Below, piece after piece: positions 10,182 to 17,482 of a stretch of DNA of 64,000 bases. The notes under the pieces are model-generated. The model made no database searches. It was not told the origin of the DNA and saw nothing but the letters and a program-made list of their open reading frames with translations. The position numbers and the translations under genes were made by a program. Origin of the DNA: Actinoplanes siamensis. Lineage in GTDB: Bacteria; Actinomycetota; Actinomycetes; Mycobacteriales; Micromonosporaceae. The stretch spans positions 140,649-204,648 of the forward strand of contig NZ_BOMW01000014.1 of NCBI RefSeq assembly GCF_016862395.1. The letters are read 5' to 3'. Within the stretch, counting starts at the first letter, position 1, and each line of letters starts with the position of its first letter.

Positions 10182-11369
10182 TCAGATCGCCTGCCCGGAG
10201 ATGAACGGGAGCCAGCCCGCGTACCAGCCGGAGAGGAGCGCGAGCGCGCCCAGCACGATCATCAGGTCCCGGTCCCGGGCGCGGGCCAGCACGACGGCCG
10301 GGACGAGCAGGACCGGGAACGCCGGCAGCAGATGCCGCCCGATCATCGAGATGTGTGTGCTCGTGCCGGCCGACAGGATCAGCATCGCGGCCGCGAAGAC
10401 TGTCAGCTGCCAGGGCGCGTGGAACGCCAGGAGCCCGAGCAGCACGATGAACCCGGCCAGGATCAGCACGGACAGGACCCGGATCGGCTGGGCGGCGTTG
10501 TCGTCGTCGACGCCGAACAGGATGTCCGAGACCATTCCCCAGGTGTTGCGGCCGCTGTCCCAGCGTGCCCCGAACGTGTTCTGGTGCAGTTCGGTGTACC
10601 GGGAGAAGCCGCCCAGGCGGGCGGCGGCGAAGGCGAAGTACGCCAGCAGGCCGGCCGGGGCCAGCAGCATCGCGGCGTAGGGCCGCCAGCCGCCCTTGCG
10701 GGAGATGGCGGCGATCAGCGCGGCGAGGCCGACGGTGCCGATCAGGGCGACGGCGGTGGGCCGGCTCAGGCCGCTGACGCCGGCCAGCAGTCCGGCGAGA
10801 ATCCAACGCTGCTCGAGTACGGCGTACAGCGCCCACGCGGCCAGAGCGGTGAACAGCGATTCGGTGTACGCGCCGTTCTGCGTCATCGCGGCGGGCGCCA
10901 CCGCCCACAGCGCGACCAGGATCAGGCCGGTGCGGTGATCCCGCACGTGCCGGCCGACGAGGTAGATCCCCCAGGCGGCGGCGACGGCCGCGACGAACGA
11001 GACGACCAGGCACGCCGCGACGGGTGAGACGAAGGGCAGGAAGGTGAGCGGGCGGGCCAGCCACGGGTAGAGCGGGAAGAACGCCAGCCGCAACTGGTAG
11101 GGCACACCGTCGGCGTCGATCGCGCCGACCGGGCCGCCCAGACCGCTGCCGGCGATCTTCGCGTACCACCGTCCGTCCCAGGAGACCAGCGCATCCAGGA
11201 CCGAGGTGAAGCTGCGCCACTGATTGTTGATCGAGCCGTCCGGGTAGACCGGCCGTCCCGGGGCGCGGACGTGCGCCTGGGCCTCCAGCATGGCCATGAC
11301 CTCGAGGCTGAACGAGCGCAGCAGCAGGTACAGCCCGACCGCGGTGGCCACGGGACGAAGCGATCTCAT
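10182..11369 (-). CDS. GT-C fold membrane glycosyltransferase, PIG-V-like
   Basis: This 395-residue polytopic protein has about 9-11 membrane helices. The early luminal segment contains WDGRWYAKIA and, further on, LAFFPLYPWLARPL, which match the mannosyltransferase (PIG-V/GPI18-like) branch of GT-C enzymes that use polyprenyl-phosphate sugars outside the membrane. The likely role is mannosylation of a cell-wall polymer or protein; the acceptor is unknown. There is no clear ribosome site before the ATG. A CebR-type palindrome lies 19 bp upstream, unusual for such a gene. Confidence 0.75.
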   Translation of the reverse strand: MRSLRPVATAVGLYLLLRSFSLEVMAMLEAQAHVRAPGRPVYPDGSINNQWRSFTSVLDALVSWDGRWYAKIAGSGLGGPVGAIDADGVPYQLRLAFFPLYPWLARPLTFLPFVSPVAACLVVSFVAAVAAAWGIYLVGRHVRDHRTGLILVALWAVAPAAMTQNGAYTESLFTALAAWALYAVLEQRWILAGLLAGVSGLSRPTAVALIGTVGLAALIAAISRKGGWRPYAAMLLAPAGLLAYFAFAAARLGGFSRYTELHQNTFGARWDSGRNTWGMVSDILFGVDDDNAAQPIRVLSVLILAGFIVLLGLLAFHAPWQLTVFAAAMLILSAGTSTHISMIGRHLLPAFPVLLVPAVVLARARDRDLMIVLGALALLSGWYAGWLPFISGQAI

Positions 11370-11387
11370 GGGGACACTGTTCTACAA

Positions 11388-11401
11388 CGGGAGCGCTCCC
11401 A
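11388..11401. promoter_or_regulatory. Second CebR-like operator
   Basis: CGGGAGCGCTCCCA differs from the canonical CebR site only at the first base (a 12-bp perfect core GGGAGCGCTCCC). It sits between the divergent GT-C gene (19 bp to its ATG) and the CheB-like gene (146 bp). The position best fits control of the GT-C gene. Binding by the cellulose repressor is inference. Confidence 0.6.
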
Positions 11402-11546
11402 ACGTAACGATTTGATCGACGGTCGCCACTGCCGGATGTGCGGAACACTCCCTGACGCCCCTCGATGCCCACGTTTGTTCTCCGCTTTGCCGGGAAAGCG
11501 CCGCCGGTACCGGTCGTTCCGCGCCGCAGTGAAGGGCGGGCGATTC

Positions 11547-12179
11547 ATGACGGACCGCGACGTAGTGGTGATCGGCGGCTCGCTGGGCGCCCTGCAGGCG
11601 GCTGCCACCCTGCTCGGGAAGTTGCCCGCGGACCTGTCCGCCGCGCTGCTGATCGTCGTCACCCCGGCACGGGCACGTGACTTCGCGATGTTCGACAGTG
11701 CCGGGCCGTTGCCGGCCGTGGTGGCGGTCGACGGCGACGTACTGCGACCGGGACAGATCCATGTCGCCGGGCCGGATCGGCATCTGCTGCTGGGCCCCGA
11801 CGACCGCGTCCGGCTCAGCTCCGCGCCGCACTACAACCGGCTCCGCCCGGCGGTGGACCCGCTGCTGCTCAGCGCCGCGCGCTGGGGCGGTCCGCGCACG
11901 GTCGGCATCCTGCTGTCCGGAGTGTTCGACGACGGCGTCGCAGGGCTGGCGGCGCTCGGCATGCACGGTGGCGTGCTCGCCGTCCAGGACCCCGCGGACG
12001 CCGCCTACCCCGATCTGCCGGCCACCGCGACGCGTATGCACCCGCACCAGGTGGGCACGGCCGCCGCACTGGCGGCCGCCCTGCCGGAACTGCTCAAAAC
12101 ACCGGGAACCGCGCCGACCGCGCCCGATCCGGCACTGGTCAAGGAGACCGACATCCTCATCCATGTGGCCGGAACCTAG
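11547..12179 (+). CDS. Stand-alone CheB-like methylesterase domain lacking the catalytic His
   Basis: This 210-residue protein has the CheB C-terminal fold: an N-terminal strand with IGGSLGAL (Ser12 at the nucleophile position), PDRHLLLGP, RPAVDPLLLS, and SGVFDDGVAGL, which holds the Asp of the triad (Asp129). The position of the triad His (QHMP in CheB) reads VVTP here, so the catalytic triad is incomplete. No receiver domain, CheR or chemoreceptor gene is nearby. Similar single domains occur in actinobacteria next to sensor kinases; here it may be a non-enzymatic regulator. The ATG has only a weak upstream GAAGGGC. Confidence 0.75.
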   Translation: MTDRDVVVIGGSLGALQAAATLLGKLPADLSAALLIVVTPARARDFAMFDSAGPLPAVVAVDGDVLRPGQIHVAGPDRHLLLGPDDRVRLSSAPHYNRLRPAVDPLLLSAARWGGPRTVGILLSGVFDDGVAGLAALGMHGGVLAVQDPADAAYPDLPATATRMHPHQVGTAAALAAALPELLKTPGTAPTAPDPALVKETDILIHVAGT

Positions 12180-12535
12180 GGCGCGGCGGGTGCCGACCGT
12201 CAGATGCGGTGGTTGCGATGCCGCGCACGCCCACCACGGCACCACCAGGCATCCCCCGAGGCGACCTCGACCGTCCGGTGACGGCGGCGTGGCGGGGCGT
12301 CCCCAGGCGCCGGAACCGTACGCCCGTCGTGCGGCTGATGATGGGGATTGCGGAACTTTACGCCATCGGTGAAGCGGTTCGTGGGCCGCTGAGCTGGGCC
12401 GCGGCGATGGGGCCGTACCAACAAATCAGGTTTTCTCGGTATTTGATAGTGACGTCGTTCGGGTGGTGCGTGGCACGGGCCCGCCGGTGGCGCCGGGTAA
12501 GTTCTGACGGGCCCGGAGCGGAAAGGGGCGTGCCT
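12180..12535. other. Intergenic region upstream of permease pair
   Basis: I see no convincing gene in these 356 bp. Two AT-richer islands (around 12348-12362 and 12420-12455) are likely promoter DNA. The second contains a CAAAT...ATTTG imperfect dyad (12425-12446), too weak to assign to a regulator. Confidence 0.4.
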
Positions 12536-13522
12536 GTGGTGACGACGTCGACGAGCCCGGACTCGGAGAAGAACACGACGATCGGCTCGCTCGAGGTGCT
12601 GGCCGTCGTGCTGGTGCTGCTGGTGCTGGCCCGCGGCCGGATCGCCGGGCTGCTCTCCGGGGCCGCCCTGCAGACCTGGGCGACGGTGTTCGTCTCCGTG
12701 CTGGTCCAGGCGGTGCCGTTCCTGGTCTTCGGGGTGGTGCTCTCCGCGGTCATCGCGGTGTTCGTGCCCCGCGGATTCTGGGCCCGCGCGCTGCCCCGCC
12801 ATCCCGCGCTGGCCGTGCCCGCCGCCGGTGTCGCCGGCGTGATCCTGCCCGGCTGCGAGTGCGGAAGCGTGCCCATCGCCGGCTCGCTGATCAGACGTGG
12901 CGTCACCCCGGCCGCGGCGCTGGCGTTCCTGCTGGCCGCCCCGGCGATCAACCCGATCGTGCTCACCGCGACGGTGATCGCCTTCCCCGGCCAGCCGCAG
13001 ATGGCTGTCGCCCGGGGCGTCGCCAGCCTGGTCGTCGCGGTCGCGATGGGCTGGCTGTGGCTGCGCATCGGCCGCCCGGAGTGGATCAAGCTGCCGCACC
13101 GCCCCGACCTGGACGACACGTCCCGGGCGCGCGCGTTCTGGGCGGCGTGCCGCCACGACATCATGCACGCCGGCGGCTTCCTGGTGCTGGGCGCGGCCGC
13201 GGCGGCCACCATCAACGTGGTCGTCCCGGCGAGGTGGCTGCAGAGCCTGGCGGGCGACCCGGTCATCTCGGTCCTGGCCCTGGCCACCCTCGCCGTCCTG
13301 CTCTCCATCTGCAGCGAGGCGGACGCCTTCGTCGCGGCCTCGCTGTCCCAGTTCTCCCTGACGTCCCGCCTGGTCTTCCTGGTGGTCGGCCCGATGGTCG
13401 ACCTCAAGCTGATCTCCATGCAGACCGGCGTCTTCGGCAGGGGCTTCGCCGTCCGCTTCGCCCCCACGACGTTCGTGGCCGCCATCCTGATCGGCTCGGC
13501 CTTCGGCCTGGTGCTGTTGTGA
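12536..13522 (+). CDS. Permease with CECG motif (DUF318/YraQ-ArsP type)
   Basis: This roughly 328-residue membrane protein has about 8-9 helices and the signature GCECGSVPIAGSLIRRG followed by PAINPIVL, typical of the permease family that includes YraQ and the organoarsenical exporter ArsP. The paired Cys of CECG may bind a thiophilic ion or metal. Of several GTG codons, 12536 leaves a normal spacing after GAAAGGGG; 12539 is equally possible. It overlaps the next gene by GTGA and so forms a two-gene unit. In actinobacteria this pairing is common; the cargo is unknown. Confidence 0.8.
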   Translation: MVTTSTSPDSEKNTTIGSLEVLAVVLVLLVLARGRIAGLLSGAALQTWATVFVSVLVQAVPFLVFGVVLSAVIAVFVPRGFWARALPRHPALAVPAAGVAGVILPGCECGSVPIAGSLIRRGVTPAAALAFLLAAPAINPIVLTATVIAFPGQPQMAVARGVASLVVAVAMGWLWLRIGRPEWIKLPHRPDLDDTSRARAFWAACRHDIMHAGGFLVLGAAAAATINVVVPARWLQSLAGDPVISVLALATLAVLLSICSEADAFVAASLSQFSLTSRLVFLVVGPMVDLKLISMQTGVFGRGFAVRFAPTTFVAAILIGSAFGLVLL

Positions 13523-14427
13523 GCCGGCTGACCCAGGCAGTCGTCATGCTGCTGTTCGGCGGCGCCGTCATCAAGGCGACCGTCACGGACGTCTTCCTCC
13601 GCTACGTCAAGGAGGGCCTGCGGCCCTTCCTCCTCCTTGCGGGCATCCTGTTGGTCGCGGCCGCGGCAATGACGATGTGGTACGACCTCCGCGCCGCCCG
13701 CCGTCCAGAACCCGCCGCTCCCGCTGACGGTTCCGCCGCCCCTGTCGATGGCTCCGCTTCGGAAGTCGCTGCTCTTCCTGGCGGCTTCGCTTCGGAACCA
13801 GCCGCTTCTTCGGGCGGCTCTGCTCCGGAGGGCCCCACTTCTGTCGGCGGCTCCGCTCCGGAAGTCGCCGCTCCCGTCGACGGCTCCGGGGGCGGCGGCG
13901 CGCACGACCATGACAACGGGCATGGCCACGGGCACCACGAGCCGCGGGTAGGGTGGCTGCTCCTGCTCCCCGTGCTGGGCCTATTGTTGATCTCGCCGCC
14001 GGCGCTCGGCTCGTTCGCGGCCAACCAGGCCGGCAGTGTCGGCCCGGCCGCCGCCTCGGACTATCCGCCCCTGCCGGCCGGCGACCCGGTGGAACTGAGC
14101 CTGCTGGACTACGCCTCCCGCGCGGTCTTCGACGGCGGCCGGAGCCTGGCCGGCCGCGACGTTAAGCTGACCGGCTTCATCACTCCCGGCCCGGACGGCA
14201 AGCCGATGCTGGCCCGCATCGTCCTCACCTGCTGCGCCGCGGACGGCCGCCCGATCAAAGTCGGTCTGACCGGCGCCCCGATCGACGCGCCACCGGACGC
14301 CTGGGTCGAGGTGGTCGGCGTGTACCGCGGCGAGGTGGGCTCGGATCCGGTGAACAAGGCGCAGGTCGCCTACCTCGACATCAAGTCCTGGCAGGAGATC
14401 GACCAGCCGAAGCAGCCATACGCCTGA
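13519..14427 (+). CDS. TIGR03943-family membrane protein with His-rich loop
   Basis: This 302-residue protein has two N-terminal membrane helices, a long low-complexity loop (about residues 55-130) of alternating Gly/Ser/Ala/Pro units ending in a His/Asp cluster (HDHDNGHGHGHH), another helix, and a C-terminal domain with TCCAADGRPIKVGL. This matches the TIGR03943 (YcgQ-like) partners of CECG permeases. The start overlaps the permease stop (GTGA). The His cluster suggests binding of a transition metal such as zinc. The Ala/Ser/Gly units look like an expanding repeat, because the DNA there (13710-13890) is itself repetitive. Confidence 0.8.
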   Translation: MSRLTQAVVMLLFGGAVIKATVTDVFLRYVKEGLRPFLLLAGILLVAAAAMTMWYDLRAARRPEPAAPADGSAAPVDGSASEVAALPGGFASEPAASSGGSAPEGPTSVGGSAPEVAAPVDGSGGGGAHDHDNGHGHGHHEPRVGWLLLLPVLGLLLISPPALGSFAANQAGSVGPAAASDYPPLPAGDPVELSLLDYASRAVFDGGRSLAGRDVKLTGFITPGPDGKPMLARIVLTCCAADGRPIKVGLTGAPIDAPPDAWVEVVGVYRGEVGSDPVNKAQVAYLDIKSWQEIDQPKQPYA

Positions 14428-14754
14428 CCGCGCGCCGCCCTGCCCGCGCGATCCTGTCCGTGCGGCCCTCCTGGTGCTGTCTCGCCCGCGCTGCCCCGCC
14501 GGCCCGCGCTGCCCTGCCGGCCTGCGCTGCCCTGCCGGCCTGCGCTGCCCTGCCGGCCTGCGCTGCCCTGCCGGCCTGCGCTGCCCCGCCGGCCTGCGCC
14601 GCCCCGCGCCGCCCTGCCCGCGCGATTCCTCTCGCCTGCGCCGCCTCGCGCCCTTTGCGTTCCGGATGTGCGGACGATGGACGCGAGTTTCTGTGATGGT
14701 TTCGAAATGATCGAACACTGACACGGCAATTTCCGGAAGCGGGATGATTGATGC
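14428..14754. other. Intergenic region with tandem repeat and promoter-like DNA
   Basis: The first part is the 18-bp repeat listed separately with C-rich flanks. The last 70 bp (14690-14754) drop sharply in GC and precede the ATG at 14755, so they probably hold its promoter. No gene is supported here, although the repeat keeps frames open on both strands. Confidence 0.5.
14490..14597. repeat. 18-bp tandem repeat, six copies
   Basis: Unit GCTGCCCTGCCGGCCTGC is repeated head to tail six times. Copies 2-5 are identical; the first and last differ by one or two bases. There are no spacers, so it is a minisatellite and not a CRISPR array. Confidence 0.9.
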
Positions 14755-15732
14755 ATGAGACAGTTGTCGCTGTTCAGCGGAGCGGAACTCTCCGGAATGC
14801 GTGACCGCACGCTGCGCCGCAATTATTCGGCCGAGGCGGAGAAGTTCCGTAGCGAGCATCAGCGTCATCGGGATTGGGGCCTGAAGCGGCGTCATGCCGA
14901 GAAGCTACGACGAATACAGCAGAGTCGCACTGCGCAGCCGACCCGCTCTGCGTCGCCGGCCTGCCTGGGGCAGCCGACCCGCTCGGCGTCGGCGCTGGCC
15001 TGCCTGTCGCAGCCGATTCGCTCCGTGCAGGCGACCCGCTCTGGGTCGTCGATTCGCTCCGTGCATCCGACCTGCTCTGGGTCGTCGATTCGCTCCGCGC
15101 GGCCAACTCCGTCTGCATTGCCTAACCGCCCGGCCCCGCGGGTCTCCTCCCGGGAGATAGCGTCTTCTTCTTTTTCCTCGGCCGGGTCGAGGCGGGATTT
15201 CTTGAATATTGTGGTTGCTGTTCGATGGTGCTCAAGGTGGCACTCGGCGTCGTTTCCCTGCCGCCGGGTCGGCTTGGGTCACCGTGCCCTCGGCCGCCGT
15301 GCCTCTCCTTGGCACGGCTGGCCGCGCTATTCACCCGCGGATCGTCGCGGTGCCCCGCCTGTGTCCGGGGTTGGCCTGTGTCCGGGGTTCGCGTGCGTCC
15401 GGGGTTGGCGTGCGTCCGGGGTTGGCGTGCGCCCGGGGTTGGCGTGCGCCCGCGGTTCGCCCGCGCCCGCGGTTCGCCCGCGTCCGCGGGTCTGCGCGTC
15501 CATGCGCTGGGCTGCTTCCGTGCCGCTGCGTGTTCGGGTTGTGCGCCGTGGTCGCGGTGCGCCGATCCGCTTCTGCTCGACCCTGGGGTGTTCGCTTCTC
15601 GCGGTGGGGCGGGTTCTTGGCGTGGGGCGGGTTCTTGGCGTGGGACGGGTTCAGATGGTGCGTAGGTCCAGGCTGTTCCGGACGAAGGAGGACTGGTCGC
15701 CGGTGGACCACCACAGGACGCCGGCCCGGTAG
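14755..15732 (+). CDS. Small unknown protein whose 3' part is repeat-derived
   Basis: The first 55 or so residues (MRQLSLFSGAELSGMRDRT..., then a charged Arg/Glu/His helix) look like a genuine small protein, with a low-GC promoter and GGAAGCGGG upstream. From about residue 58 the frame runs through tandem repeats (Ser/Arg-rich 12-residue units, then a 17-bp repeat), and overlaps the convergent propeller gene by 82 bp. I infer that the original stop was lost or displaced by repeat growth. The N-terminal part is probably real; the full 325 residues are doubtful. Confidence 0.4.
   Translation: MRQLSLFSGAELSGMRDRTLRRNYSAEAEKFRSEHQRHRDWGLKRRHAEKLRRIQQSRTAQPTRSASPACLGQPTRSASALACLSQPIRSVQATRSGSSIRSVHPTCSGSSIRSARPTPSALPNRPAPRVSSREIASSSFSSAGSRRDFLNIVVAVRWCSRWHSASFPCRRVGLGHRALGRRASPWHGWPRYSPADRRGAPPVSGVGLCPGFACVRGWRASGVGVRPGLACARGSPAPAVRPRPRVCASMRWAASVPLRVRVVRRGRGAPIRFCSTLGCSLLAVGRVLGVGRVLGVGRVQMVRRSRLFRTKEDWSPVDHHRTPAR
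15358..15490. repeat. 17-bp tandem repeat, about eight copies
   Basis: The unit GTGTCCGGGGTTGGCCT and its drifting variants recur every 17 bp from 15358. The later copies shift from CCGGGG to CCGCGG. Because 17 is not a multiple of three, each copy changes reading frame. A shorter 18-bp repeat, GCGGGTTCTTGGCGTGGG, with two copies plus a partial follows at about 15607-15650. Confidence 0.8.
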
Positions 15733-16724
15733 GAGATGTTGCCGGCGTCCGGGCTCACCAGGATCGTGTGGCGGTTGCTGAGGTCGTAGATTCGTAGTTC
15801 CTGGTTTCCGGTCAGTTCTGACTGGGCCGTCACCTCGGCCAGGATGTCGAAGCGGTCCAGGACTGCCACGTCGGGGATGACCGTGGCGACCGTGCCCTCG
15901 GCTACCTTGCGGCGGGCGGAGCCGTCGGGGTGGGACAAATCTATCCGTGAGTAGCCGTCGTCGTTGATGGAGACCATCTGGCACCAGGCGGGGCTGCACG
16001 ACGTGACCGTGCGGTCCGTTGACGGGACCGCGACGGTCTCGCCGGTGGTCAGGTTGCGCAGGGTGGTGGCGCCGCGGGCGGAGGTCTGGCCGTCGACCGC
16101 CCATGGCCAGGTGGACAGGCCCCAGGTGCCCTTCTCCGTCGTGACCGTCACCTTGCCGCCGTCCAGCGGGACCGAGCGGAACTCAGTGGTGTCGCCGGTG
16201 CCGCTGGCCACCCAGTGGACTTTGCCGTCCGCGATGACCAGGTCGTTCTGGGTGTCGTAGAACTGCATGGCGCCGGCTTCGGCGGTCAGCATCCGGGGTT
16301 CGGTGGCGCCGGTCAGGTCGCCGGTCCAGATCTGCTGCCTGCCGTTGACACTCTCGACCCAGACCAGCGTTTCTCCGGTGCTGGTGAGGGCCGTGAACGG
16401 GGCTCGGTGCTCGGCCGGCACCTCGCGCAGCTCGCGCAGCCCGCCGTCGGACTGGCGGAGGATCAGGCGCAGGATTTTGCCGTCCTGGCTCTGGGCGGTG
16501 CCGATCGCGGTGCGGGCGTCCAGGAAGAGGGCGGGGGAGAAGTCACTGCCGTCCGGCAGCTTCGACGGGATGCTGCCGCGCTGCGCGTTCGGCCAGGCGG
16601 TGCTCAGGGCCAGCGGGACCGGCTCGCCGGACTGGGCGGGAGAGCCGAAGAGCAGGGCGGCGCCTGCGGCGAGGGCGACCCCGAGCCCGATCAGCGTGCG
16701 GGTGAGGCGTCCACGGTCCGGCAT
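15651..16724 (-). CDS. Membrane-anchored or secreted TolB-like beta-propeller protein
   Basis: This 357-residue protein has a signal peptide or N-terminal anchor (hydrophobic residues about 9-26) and then repeated beta-blade segments, e.g. TLVWVESVNGRQQIWTGDL, DGKVHWVASG and LRIYDLSNRHTILVSPDAG. The pattern is that of TolB/WD40-like propellers common on actinobacterial surfaces. It shows no catalytic motif. One Cys pair (TSCSPAWC) could form a disulfide. The role is unknown, probably protein or ligand binding outside the membrane. It is monocistronic. Confidence 0.75.
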   Translation of the reverse strand: MPDRGRLTRTLIGLGVALAAGAALLFGSPAQSGEPVPLALSTAWPNAQRGSIPSKLPDGSDFSPALFLDARTAIGTAQSQDGKILRLILRQSDGGLRELREVPAEHRAPFTALTSTGETLVWVESVNGRQQIWTGDLTGATEPRMLTAEAGAMQFYDTQNDLVIADGKVHWVASGTGDTTEFRSVPLDGGKVTVTTEKGTWGLSTWPWAVDGQTSARGATTLRNLTTGETVAVPSTDRTVTSCSPAWCQMVSINDDGYSRIDLSHPDGSARRKVAEGTVATVIPDVAVLDRFDILAEVTAQSELTGNQELRIYDLSNRHTILVSPDAGNISYRAGVLWWSTGDQSSFVRNSLDLRTI

Positions 16725-16937
16725 TGCGCGATGTTAGCCGACCAGCCCGCACCGGAGCCCCAGCCAGAGGGCCACCGCGCCGAGAAGAGCCCGGAAGAGA
16801 CGTTAGAGGCCACCGCCCCGAGAAGAGACGGGAGAGCTCACCGCGCCGAGAAGAGGCGAGAGCGGCCACCGCGCCGAGAGTGGGTGAGGACCACCGCGCC
16901 CGGTGAGAGGCGGGAGGCGCCGCCGCGCGGGGCGCTC
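16725..16937. repeat. Degenerate repeats around CCACCGCGCCGAGAAGAG
   Basis: Four or five diverged copies of an 18-bp core start near 16772, 16810, 16838, 16866 and 16891, spaced 25-38 bp. The DNA is purine-skewed on the plus strand. It occupies the whole gap between the MarR stop and the propeller start; no gene is seen. Confidence 0.6.
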
Positions 16938-17369
16938 CTACCCGGACGGGCAGTTTCCCGGGCCGAGCGTGACCGAACCCACCAGCCCCGCGAAGAGCCG
17001 CCTGTCCCGGGGGCCGAGCGCGGCCGCGACGTCGGGCAGGCGCGCGTCGACATCCTCGTACAACGCTCGCCCGATCTTCTTGCCCTCCGGGGTGGCCTCC
17101 AGGGTGACCACCCGGCGGTCCTGCTCCGAGGTGGTCCGGCGGACCAGGCCACGGCTCTCGATCCGGTCGATGAGCTGGCTGAGCGCGGGCTTGGCCATGC
17201 CGAGCCGGGCGGCGAGGTCGGCCATCCGCCGCGGCCCGTCCTTGAGGGTGCACAGCAGCAGGGACTGGGCGGGGGTGAGGTCGTGCTCGGCGCAGATCTG
17301 GGCATGGCGACGCTGGATCAGCCCGGCCAGTTCCAGAAGTTGGTGGCCGAACCCCGGTTGCTGTTTCAC
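16938..17369 (-). CDS. MarR-family repressor
   Basis: This 143-residue protein has the winged-helix MarR core: LTPAQSLLLCTLKDGPRRMADLAARLGMAKPALSQLIDRI and the wing RRTTSEQDRRVVTLEATPEG. I place the start at GTG 17369, where AAGGAG is 9 nt upstream; a GTG at 17426 would lie inside its own operator and add 19 atypical residues. It is divergent from an old-yellow-enzyme gene, and twin palindromes fill the gap. It should repress both genes until an electrophile or phenolic ligand binds. Confidence 0.9.
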   Translation of the reverse strand: MKQQPGFGHQLLELAGLIQRRHAQICAEHDLTPAQSLLLCTLKDGPRRMADLAARLGMAKPALSQLIDRIESRGLVRRTTSEQDRRVVTLEATPEGKKIGRALYEDVDARLPDVAAALGPRDRRLFAGLVGSVTLGPGNCPSG

Positions 17370-17420
17370 CTGCCCATTCTCCTTCCGCACCCGGTACCTC
17401 CCGCCATCGTACTTGCGGAT

Positions 17421-17457
17421 GTTCACGCCGTGAACTAAATTCGTTCACGGCGTGAAC
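17421..17457. promoter_or_regulatory. Twin MarR operators
   Basis: GTTCACGCCGTGAAC (17421-17435) and its exact reverse complement GTTCACGGCGTGAAC (17443-17457) are 22 bp apart centre to centre, two helical turns, between the divergent marR-like and old-yellow-enzyme genes. Each is an inverted repeat of GTTCACG around one base. This is a strong candidate for cooperative binding of two MarR dimers. Confidence 0.85.
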
Positions 17458-17482
17458 CATTCACTGGATGAAGGATAGGCGC

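Noticed and set aside
12180..12535. A riboswitch upstream of the permease pair
   Set aside because: No conserved aptamer core or paired helices could be recognised; only AT-rich promoter-like DNA and a weak dyad.
14490..15490. Repeats that could be taken for a CRISPR array
   Set aside because: Units of 17-18 bp are contiguous without unique spacers, and there are no cas genes.
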